DNA from: CAVOBC01 sp963693635
GTDB taxonomy: Bacteria > Pseudomonadota > Gammaproteobacteria > Pseudomonadales > Azotimanducaceae
Assembly (NCBI GenBank): GCA_963693635.1
Contig: CAVOBC010000136.1
Span: 1 to 11,321 of the forward strand
Direction: 5' to 3'
Length of the DNA: 11,321 bases
This document shows positions 6,591 through 11,321 of the stretch, piece after piece. The position numbers were made by a program, and so were the translations under genes. The notes under the pieces were generated by a model. It worked only from the letters and a program-made list of their open reading frames with translations, had not been told where the DNA came from and did no database searches. Positions within the stretch are counted from its first letter, which is position 1, and the number at the start of each line of letters is the position of its first letter.

Positions 6591-7147
6591 CAGAAGCCCT
6601 TTAAACCGTCATCAAGTTGAACACCCAGCGAGTTGAGGGCGCCGGCGAGCCCCCGGTATTGGCCAACAAGAAATATGAGGTCAATGATCTGTTCCTGGTT
6701 CAGATGGTTCTCGAGGGAGGCCCAGGTTAGATCCGACAGGAAGACGTCGACCGCCAATTCGTCCGTGGCGGTAATAATCGCCTGCTCCCGGCGTCCCCAG
6801 ACATGCGACGCGTTGGCATCCTTCAGCGCGTCCATCTCGTCCGCAGTCACGCCGTCTCGCTCGCCGATCACGACGTGTTGCGCCCATTCGTAGTCACATC
6901 GGGCGAGCCAGGCGGTTCGCAGAATGACGAGTTCGCGGTCACGGGCAGGCAGACTGGACTTGGCGAGGCAGTGGTTGGCAAAGACGAGCCAGCGCTTCAT
7001 CAGCTTGGGGTAGTTAAGAAGCGTGCCGAAGACGTTGGCCGCCTTGCCGCCAACGCCGCCGCGCAAGAATGGCGCAATGATCTCGCGCTGCTCATCGGTC
7101 CACTCGTCACTGGGAACCGGCGGGACCCGGGGTTTATCAAGTCTCAT
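6590..7147 (-). CDS. carboxymuconolactone decarboxylase (CMD) family protein
   Basis: This 185-residue all-alpha protein fits the CMD/AhpD-like fold. The signature is RELVILRTAWLARCDYEWAQHVVIG (about 71-95), with E72, C84, E87 and H91 at the family positions. AhpD peroxidases have C-x-x-C here, but this protein has C84-D-Y-E87. It therefore lacks the second redox Cys and is more like the CMD-type members often found beside dehydrogenases in catabolic clusters. A second helical region (120-175) includes NQEQIIDLIFLVGQYRG. The ATG at 7147 is preceded by a good GGAGG with a 4-nt spacer. It leads the CMD-SDR pair and is transcribed away from the hemoglobin gene. The exact reaction is unknown; many family members are annotated only from the fold. 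Confidence 0.88.
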   Translation of the reverse strand: MRLDKPRVPPVPSDEWTDEQREIIAPFLRGGVGGKAANVFGTLLNYPKLMKRWLVFANHCLAKSSLPARDRELVILRTAWLARCDYEWAQHVVIGERDGVTADEMDALKDANASHVWGRREQAIITATDELAVDVFLSDLTWASLENHLNQEQIIDLIFLVGQYRGLAGALNSLGVQLDDGLKGF

Positions 7148-7240
7148 GTGGCCTCCGAGGGGTGAAATATGACGAGACTGCGCTGGCGCGAGACGTTGTG
7201 CAAGCGAGGGGCATGCACCAGGCCGTTCGGGTTTATTCCG

Positions 7241-7269
7241 CTGAAGCGATCGGCTATCGACGCTACAAT
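7241..7269 (+). promoter_or_regulatory. possible promoter for the truncated hemoglobin gene
   Basis: TACAAT at 7264-7269 is a good -10 box about 50 nt before the hemoglobin start. CTGAAG at 7241-7246 is a weak -35 with a 17-bp spacer. The site lies in the 174-nt divergent spacer between the CMD and hemoglobin genes. No operator was recognised. Confidence 0.35.
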
Positions 7270-7321
7270 TGGCATCCCCTTGCAGGTCCCTTCAACCCAG
7301 TCGACATGAGCCGTGAGATTT

Positions 7322-7723
7322 ATGAGTGAAACACTTTATGAGCGCGTGGGAGGCGAGATCGGTGTCCAGCGACTCGTAACCCTGTTCTACGACGAGATGG
7401 AAAGCTCATCCGACGCTGCCGACGTCCGCGCGCTACATCCGGCCGATCTCACGTCCGCTCGGGAAAAGCTGTTCCAGTACTTTACGGGCTGGTTCGGTGG
7501 GCCGGCGCTATACACGGATCGCTACGGGCATCCTCGCCTGCGCGCCCGGCACATGCATGTGCCAATCGGCGTACCCGAACGCGACGCCTGGTTGGTCTGC
7601 CTGCTGAACGCGTTGAAGACGATGGACCTTGAACCCGATTTGCTCGCCGAACTGCTTGAAAAAGTGGTGCCCATGGCTGATCACATGCGCAATCAGGACC
7701 CCACAGCCGAATCAACGGATTGA
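7322..7723 (+). CDS. group II truncated hemoglobin
   Basis: This 133-residue heme protein binds O2 or NO and is cytosolic in this family. Family landmarks are Y23 in LFYDEM (position B10, distal pocket), the proximal heme ligand H77 in RLRARHMHVPIG (position F8) and W90 in ERDAWL (position G8), which is characteristic of group II. The preceding YTDRYGHP is also typical. The length is usual for the family. A GTG at 7313 is in frame, but the ATG at 7322 gives the MSETLYERVGG N-terminus normal for these proteins and is preferred. The upstream ribosome-binding signal is weak (GTGAG). It is divergent from the CMD gene, so no operon partner is apparent. The role is probably O2/NO handling or redox chemistry. 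Confidence 0.92.
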   Translation: MSETLYERVGGEIGVQRLVTLFYDEMESSSDAADVRALHPADLTSAREKLFQYFTGWFGGPALYTDRYGHPRLRARHMHVPIGVPERDAWLVCLLNALKTMDLEPDLLAELLEKVVPMADHMRNQDPTAESTD

Positions 7724-7738
7724 TGTTGACGCCATCAT

Positions 7739-7806
7739 TGCCGCGAGTCCGTCGCTCAGCTTGGACTTTTATACGCCGGGGGCCTCGGTCCCGCTGACTC
7801 GTGGCA
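7739..7806. repeat. inverted repeat in the hemoglobin-metallophosphoesterase spacer
   Basis: TGCCGCGAGTC (7739-7749) pairs with GACTCGTGGCA (7796-7806), giving an 11-bp stem with one G-U pair around a 46-nt loop. It lies in the 211-nt spacer just after the hemoglobin stop. No U-run follows, so it is not a canonical terminator. The rest of the spacer (to 7934) contains a C-rich CCATCCATCCACCC stretch and no recognisable gene. Confidence 0.35.
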
Positions 7807-7934
7807 TCGCGTCCTGACCGCCTATGCTTTCTTCTCGCGCACGATCATGGTTGAATTCCGCGCTGGGTCGGTTCCGCCTTTCCCCTCCATCCATCCACCC
7901 AGCCCACTCCACCCATTCCCGACTTTCCCTGGAT

Positions 7935-8696
7935 ATGACCAAAGCACCGATCAAGATCGTCCATACGTCCGACGTACACCTCGACTGCCGCGACGCGGAG
8001 GTCGAGCGCGATGGTTATCGCAATGTCTCCGAGCGCGCCTTCGCCACCGTCGTCGATTTGACGGTATCTGCGTCCGCTGACCTTTTTCTCATCGCGGGCG
8101 ATCTGTTTGATTCAAATCGCGTGGTCGATGCAGACCTTGAGTTTGTCTACGATCAACTCCGACGCGTCGATTGTCCGGTGGTTCTGATTCCTGGCAACCA
8201 CGACGTGCACGACCACACGTCAGTGTGGGATCGGATTGACTTCAGCGAGGCCGGGGACCACGTTCACGCGCTTGACGTGCCCGAAGGCCGCCTGCTCGAA
8301 CTGCCGGAAATCAAGGCCAGCATCTGGGGACGCGCGATGACCGAGCACGCGCCTGAGAACGTGCCACTCAGCGGCGTGACGAAGGGCCCCGAGGATTTCT
8401 GGCACATCGGCATGGCCCACGGGGATGTCCTGGGCGACCGTACGCTCGGTTGCGCATCACCAATTACCTACGATGAAATCGGGGAAAGCGACCTGCACTA
8501 TCTGGCACTCGGTCATGTGCACGTGTGGCGCCAGCATGATTACGGGCGCACCCGCGCCTGCTATCCGGGCTCGCCAGTGGCCGAGTACGCAACCAGTGCC
8601 GGGGGGTTTACGGCCGTTGTGACGCTAGGTGATGACACCGGGATAGAGAAATACCAGGTGTCGGAACGCAAGGATCAGGGTCCGCCTATCTTCTAG
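7935..8696 (+). CDS. calcineurin-like metallophosphoesterase, SbcD/YhaO-like
   Basis: This 253-residue cytosolic protein has the full set of metallophosphoesterase motifs: D13-x-H15 (TSDVHLD), G55-D56 (AGDLFDS), G87-N88-H89-D90 (PGNHD), H162 (AHGD) and H194-V-H196 (GHVH). These residues should bind a two-metal centre. The arrangement resembles the nuclease domain of SbcD/Mre11 and the related YhaO DNA-repair exonucleases, but the protein is shorter than SbcD and no SbcC-type ATPase gene is adjacent. A nuclease or phosphodiesterase role is inferred only from the fold. The frame is open back to an ATG at 7824, but the conserved domain begins right after the ATG at 7935. No strong ribosome-binding site precedes either start, so the start is moderately certain. 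The stop is TAG, converging on the thioesterase gene. Confidence 0.85.
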   Translation: MTKAPIKIVHTSDVHLDCRDAEVERDGYRNVSERAFATVVDLTVSASADLFLIAGDLFDSNRVVDADLEFVYDQLRRVDCPVVLIPGNHDVHDHTSVWDRIDFSEAGDHVHALDVPEGRLLELPEIKASIWGRAMTEHAPENVPLSGVTKGPEDFWHIGMAHGDVLGDRTLGCASPITYDEIGESDLHYLALGHVHVWRQHDYGRTRACYPGSPVAEYATSAGGFTAVVTLGDDTGIEKYQVSERKDQGPPIF

Positions 8697-8785
8697 CTGG
8701 TTATCGGGTCGGATGGCGCCCACGTCCTCTTTTCTATTCCGCCGCTTGCCTATACGGCCTCTTACCTATCAGCCGGGGCGACCCG

Positions 8786-9589
8786 CTACGCCTCGCGATT
8801 CTGCGCGAGCGCCGCTACCGAACTCGAGCCGATCGGTCCGGTTTCGTCGTAAAGGTAACATTCACCGTTGGCGACACCGTCAGCCGATTGGTGATTGGCA
8901 ACTTCGAAACCGATCCACTCGGTTCGCGGCAGGCGGTGCAGGTAGAGCGTGATGTCGGTGTTGATGAAGCCGAGTCCGTTGTCGCCCGCATTGGCGAACG
9001 GGCTCGCGAAATCTGCCGCGAGGGCCACTCTCTGCCACGGCGTGAGTGCCTCACCCGCAATCAATTCCCGCGCTTCGCTTATCCAGCAACGGCGCGGACC
9101 CGAATCCCCCATCGCACCCGCGATCGGTCGTGTGTGCCACATGCCGCCGAGGGCCCCTGCCGCTGGCGCCGCAATGCCAGCAGGCATCGGCACGTCCCAG
9201 TTGTCCCGGGCCCAAACCTTGCCACGTGCCTCGCCGCCCTTGCGCAACAACTGGCACGTCGCCCGTCCTGCACTGCGATCGCCGCTCCAGATCTCGGCCG
9301 CAACCACGCGAATGCGTCGACCTTCACGAATGACCTCGGTCGTGACGCGCATCGGTGAGAAGTCCGGCAGACGATACAGATCGACTGTCAGGCGTGCCGG
9401 AATCAAGGCATCGTCACCGTGGTTGCGCTCAATCTCTGCGGCCAGCAGGCCAGCGACCACCCGACCGTGCAAAGACTTCGGATCCCAGGGTCCGGCACAC
9501 ACCGGCTGCGGAACAAATCCGTCGCCCGCCCGTTCAAAAAACGGCTGTCCGGTCTGACGCTCAATCACATCTGTCTCCATCGCGCTCAT
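8786..9589 (-). CDS. TesB-like acyl-CoA thioesterase family protein (double hot-dog)
   Basis: This 267-residue soluble protein looks like the acyl-CoA thioesterase-like family with two hot-dog domains (TesB/4HBT_3 type). The N-terminal domain spans about 15-120 and contains WDPKSLHGRVVAGLLAAEIER followed by PARLTVDLYRLPDFSPMRV. This matches the helix and strand of TesB-like proteins that pack against the acyl-CoA. The C-terminal domain spans about 150-262 and contains DFASPFANAGDNGLGFINTDITLYLHRLP, the usual second-domain core with its Asp and Ser/Thr environment. It probably hydrolyses acyl-CoA to free acid and CoA; chain-length preference is unknown. ATG 9589 has GAGGG three bases upstream; the in-frame ATG at 9580 is an equally spaced alternative. 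The stop is TAG. The gene is convergent with the metallophosphoesterase gene and divergent from the esterase gene. Confidence 0.85.
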   Translation of the reverse strand: MSAMETDVIERQTGQPFFERAGDGFVPQPVCAGPWDPKSLHGRVVAGLLAAEIERNHGDDALIPARLTVDLYRLPDFSPMRVTTEVIREGRRIRVVAAEIWSGDRSAGRATCQLLRKGGEARGKVWARDNWDVPMPAGIAAPAAGALGGMWHTRPIAGAMGDSGPRRCWISEARELIAGEALTPWQRVALAADFASPFANAGDNGLGFINTDITLYLHRLPRTEWIGFEVANHQSADGVANGECYLYDETGPIGSSSVAALAQNREA

Positions 9590-9629
9590 CTACCCTCTGG
9601 CAGGTTGCTCTTCCGCCGCCTGCTGTTTT

Positions 9630-9662
9630 GCTTCATACCCGCTTCACGACCGCTTCATGACC
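9630..9662. repeat. three 11-bp direct repeats in the divergent thioesterase-esterase spacer
   Basis: GCTTCATACCC, GCTTCACGACC and GCTTCATGACC lie end to end. The 7-mer GCTTCAY recurs every 11 bp with 4-bp spacers, one helical turn apart. This geometry is that of OmpR/PhoB-type sites (Pho boxes are 7-mers near CTGTCAT with 4-bp spacers), but the 7-mer differs from the Pho consensus. The array sits 40 nt upstream of the thioesterase start. Confidence 0.5.
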
Positions 9663-9734
9663 TTTCCTACCCTTTTATCAACGGGCGCCGCATCGTAAAC
9701 ACGTGCCCGCTCAACAACAACCATAGGGCCTTTA

Positions 9735-9769
9735 CGCTTGAAGGCTCCTTTTTCGCTGAAGGCTCCCTT
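9735..9769. repeat. pair of imperfect direct repeats upstream of the GDSL esterase gene
   Basis: CGCTTGAAGGCTCCTTT (9735-9751) and CGCTGAAGGCTCCCTT (9754-9769) are near-copies sharing GAAGGCTCC, 58 nt before the esterase ATG. They are followed by no recognisable -10 box. They may be an operator for the esterase gene or neutral sequence. Confidence 0.4.
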
Positions 9770-9826
9770 GCACCCAGGACCGCTTTGGCGTTTCCATGCG
9801 GTTCCCAAATCAGCAAAAGACAACCA

Positions 9827-10459
9827 ATGACACCCCCTTGCCTTCACGCGCGCCCTCGCCTTGCGTCAGCATCGATCCTGTTACTGTTGATTTGCCTCGC
9901 AAGCTGCGATGACCTTGCGCCCCTTGCGGCGCTCGGATCTGACGCCGTTATCCTCGCGTTCGGCGACAGTCTGACCTACGGCACGGGGGCGGGCCGCTCC
10001 GAAAGCTACCCGTCAGTCCTGAGCGAGATGAAGGGACGCAAGGTCATCAACGCAGGGGTGCCGGGCGAAATTACGACGGAGGCCGTGCAACGACTCCCCA
10101 CACTTCTCGCCGAACACAAGCCTGATCTGGTGATCATTATTCATGGCGGCAACGACATGTTGCGACGCATGCCCTATGCAAAGGCATCAGCCAACCTGAC
10201 CAGGATGATCAACCTGAGCCGTGATAGCGGCGCGGACGTGGTCATCGCCGGCGTGCCGCCACCCGGACTGCTGCTGCAAACGGCATCGTTCTATGCGGAG
10301 GTCGCAGAAACAACAAAAACACCGATCAACGAAGACGCGTTGGCTTCGATTCTGCAGTACCCGGCCAACAAATCTGACCCGGTGCACCCCAACGCAAAGG
10401 GTTATCGCATGCTGGCGGAGGAACTGGCGGCGGTCCTCAAAGAGGGGGGTGCACTCTGA
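9827..10459 (+). CDS. GDSL (SGNH) esterase/lysophospholipase-type lipoprotein, TesA/arylesterase family
   Basis: This 210-residue SGNH hydrolase is predicted to be membrane-anchored. The N-terminus has a signal peptide with hydrophobic core SILLLLICLASC and a lipobox L-A-S-C27, so it should be a lipoprotein on the periplasmic side. The catalytic blocks are all visible: GDS48LTYG (block I), G77 in NAGVPG (block II), GGN109D (block III) and D184-P-V-H187 (block V). S48, D184 and H187 form the triad, and G77 and N109 form the oxyanion hole. TesA-type enzymes hydrolyse short and medium acyl esters, acyl-CoA thioesters or lysophospholipids. The frame is open upstream to 9419, but that part overlaps the thioesterase gene on the other strand. 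ATG 9827 directly precedes the signal peptide and is preferred, with only a weak AAAGA upstream. The ABC transporter genes that often sit beside tesA are absent. Confidence 0.9.
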   Translation: MTPPCLHARPRLASASILLLLICLASCDDLAPLAALGSDAVILAFGDSLTYGTGAGRSESYPSVLSEMKGRKVINAGVPGEITTEAVQRLPTLLAEHKPDLVIIIHGGNDMLRRMPYAKASANLTRMINLSRDSGADVVIAGVPPPGLLLQTASFYAEVAETTKTPINEDALASILQYPANKSDPVHPNAKGYRMLAEELAAVLKEGGAL

Positions 10460-10594
10460 GGCCTGGCACAAGGTCTGTTCAAGCCGCCACCACCCCAGTG
10501 AATGGCTTTAAAGTTTTTTGCGTGCCACCATGATTTTGGGTCGGGACGGACGGCCCGGTTTGATCCCCTCCCCCATCGCTCTTTATGATCAGGC

Positions 10595-10694
10595 CCGCTC
10601 GGTGTGAGTCACGCTGGGTGCTCCCGGTCCTACCCCAAAACAACACCGAAGAGCGGCGTGCTCATACGCAATCGATTGAGCGTGACCCAACACC
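10595..10694. repeat. two inverted repeats sharing one arm
   Basis: Repeat A pairs CCGCTCGGTGT (10595-10605) with ACACC-GAA-GAGCGG (10643-10656), 11 bp with a 3-nt bulge. Repeat B pairs GGTGT-GA-GTCACGCT (10601-10615) with AGCGTGAC-CCA-ACACC (10679-10694), 13 bp with a small internal loop. Both use GGTGT at 10601-10605, so as RNA they would be mutually exclusive. The right arm of repeat B lies in the spacer of the predicted promoter, so it may instead be a DNA operator pair. Confidence 0.5.
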
Positions 10695-10703
10695 CGCTTT
10701 AAT
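10676..10703 (+). promoter_or_regulatory. probable promoter of the PEP/pyruvate-binding enzyme gene
   Basis: TTGAGC (10676-10681) and TTTAAT (10698-10703, one mismatch to TATAAT) are separated by 16 bp, 73 nt before the start codon. The -35 overlaps the palindrome CAATCGATTG, and the spacer holds the right arm of an inverted repeat, so repression or looping is plausible. This is read by eye only. Confidence 0.45.
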
Positions 10704-10723
10704 AAATGACCTTCAATCGACCC

Positions 10724-10742
10724 GCATCCGAGCTGCATCCGA
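10724..10742 (+). repeat. GCATCCGA direct repeat in the 5' leader
   Basis: Two perfect GCATCCGA copies (10724-10731 and 10735-10742) start 11 bp apart, about 35 nt before the start codon. They lie downstream of the predicted promoter, in the expected 5' untranslated leader. Confidence 0.6.
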
Positions 10743-10776
10743 ATTCCACCCGACCTAAGCAAGGCAATGACCGAAC

Positions 10777-11321
10777 ATGGACAACGACCGATATACCGCG
10801 CCGCTCAACACGGAAGACAACGGGCTTGAGACTGTCGGCGGCAAGGGCCGCTCACTCGCGATCATGTCTCGCGCCGGCTTCAATGTGCCACCCGGATTTC
10901 TCATCACAACTAACGCGTACCGGGATTTTGTGCGATCGAACGACCTGCAGGAAGAGATCCTTAAACTCGCGAGACCCGGCATCGTCGCGGGCCGTGCGTC
11001 ATTTGAGCAGTCCGCCGCGGACATCCAGGCGCTCTTTGAGCGCACCGAACTCGCGGACACTGCGGCGGGTGCCGCTACCGTCACCGATATCATCACCGCA
11101 TACACCGCAGTCGATGACACGGCCAGCAGCACCCATTCAATGGGTGCCCTGCACGCCGTCGCTGTGCGCTCCTCCGCCAATGCTGAGGACCTGCCCGGGC
11201 TGTCTTTTGCAGGGCAACAAGAGACCTTCCTTAACGTCACGGGCAGCGCTGCTGTCGTCGCCGCCGTCAAGCGCTGCTGGGCATCGTTGTGGACCGCGCA
11301 AGCCATCAGCTATCGACATCA
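10777..11321 (+). CDS. PEP/pyruvate-binding enzyme, PEP synthase-like (N-terminal part, runs off window)
   Basis: The frame is open from ATG 10777 to the window edge, giving 181 residues of the N-terminal ATP-binding domain shared by PEP synthase, pyruvate phosphate dikinase and rifampin phosphotransferase. Landmarks are the nucleotide-binding V-GGKG-RSLA (20-27, K24), the NVPPGFLITTNAYRDF segment (36-51) and the AVRSSANAEDLPGLSFAGQQETFLNV block (129-154) with R131. Phosphoenolpyruvate synthase makes PEP and AMP from pyruvate and ATP for gluconeogenesis. Rifampin phosphotransferases use the same fold to phosphorylate antibiotics, and the missing C-terminal domains are needed to decide. An overlapping ATG at 10767 is out of frame and closes quickly. 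The ribosome-binding signal is weak (AAGG, 13 nt upstream). A predicted promoter and repeat-rich leader precede it. Confidence 0.88.
   Translation, partial: MDNDRYTAPLNTEDNGLETVGGKGRSLAIMSRAGFNVPPGFLITTNAYRDFVRSNDLQEEILKLARPGIVAGRASFEQSAADIQALFERTELADTAAGAATVTDIITAYTAVDDTASSTHSMGALHAVAVRSSANAEDLPGLSFAGQQETFLNVTGSAAVVAAVKRCWASLWTAQAISYRH

Larger units (their letters stand above)
10460..10776. other. 317-nt intergenic region with repeats and a probable promoter, no gene
   Basis: No coding frame or RNA gene was recognised here. The stretch holds CTTTAAAG followed by a T6 run (near 10507-10520) that might end the esterase transcript but lacks a GC stem. It also contains two overlapping inverted repeats (10595-10694), a palindrome CAATCGATTG (10669-10678), a promoter and a GCATCCGA direct repeat, each described separately. 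Confidence 0.7.

Noticed and set aside
7306..7329. Seven-codon ATG frame (M-S-R-E-I-Y-E) overlapping the hemoglobin start
   Set aside because: It could be a leader peptide, but it has no ribosome-binding site or conserved feature and is short enough to occur by chance.
9419..9826. N-terminal extension of the GDSL esterase frame
   Set aside because: It overlaps the thioesterase gene on the other strand and would bury the signal peptide and lipobox more than 130 residues inside the protein.
9644..9847. Minus-strand 67-residue frame with a repeated GAFSEKGAFKRKG-like stretch
   Set aside because: The repeat in the peptide only reflects the DNA direct repeat at 9735-9769. The frame starts inside the esterase gene and has no other support.
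10601..10694. Possible tRNA-Sec or other tRNA, because the closed structure is 94 nt with a CTCAT loop
   Set aside because: There is no T-arm sequence of the GGTTCGANTCC type, the closing helix has an internal loop, and no D-arm fits. The length similarity to tRNA-Sec is coincidental.
1..11321. CRISPR array, insertion sequence, prophage or toxin-antitoxin system
   Set aside because: No regularly spaced repeats with spacers, no transposase or integrase, and no small paired genes were seen on either strand.

Overview
The window is GC-rich, densely packed bacterial DNA. The gene content fits a proteobacterium, probably an environmental or marine gammaproteobacterium: a TAXI-type TRAP permease, a MATE exporter, CoA-ester enzymes with hot-dog folds, an SDR, a group II truncated hemoglobin, a GDSL lipoprotein esterase and a PEP synthase-like enzyme. 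The phylum is inferred from this mix and not shown by any marker gene. Several genes end in TGA and use TGG for Trp, so UGA is a normal stop codon here.

Layout. Bases 1-60 hold a 14-bp tandem repeat and perhaps the tail of an upstream gene. A fused TRAP permease (64-2016, +) follows and converges, with a 9-nt gap, on a long minus-strand block. In transcription order that block is a carboxymuconolactone decarboxylase (CMD)-family protein (7147-6590), an SDR dehydrogenase (6590-5787, coupled through TGATG), a redoxin/DsbD_N protein (5634-4420), a two-hot-dog MaoC-like protein (4340-3408) and a MATE transporter (3438-2026, overlapping the MaoC gene by 31 nt). Downstream are a group II truncated hemoglobin (7322-7723, +), a small SbcD-like metallophosphoesterase (7935-8696, +), a TesB-like thioesterase (9589-8786, -), a GDSL lipoprotein esterase (9827-10459, +), a 317-nt repeat-rich intergenic region, and the N-terminal part of a PEP/pyruvate-binding enzyme (10777 to the window edge, +).

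The main result is that the redoxin gene is almost certainly a selenoprotein gene. Its reading frame is broken only by a TGA at 5271-5269, exactly at the first Cys of a W-C-P-Y-C redox motif (here W-U-P-Y-C). A 6-bp hairpin with a 5-nt G-containing loop starts 14 nt after the TGA, the right place for a bacterial SECIS element, and the frame then stays open for 282 more codons. A naive gene caller would split it into two wrong genes or call it a pseudogene. The protein is predicted to be exported. It carries exactly two redox pairs, U122/C125 in the redoxin domain and C379/C384 in a DsbD alpha-like domain, which suggests an intramolecular electron relay.

The remaining genes are mostly ordinary enzymes of acyl-CoA or organic-acid metabolism plus transport. 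No selenium machinery (selA, selB, selC, selD) lies in the window, so it would have to be elsewhere in the genome.
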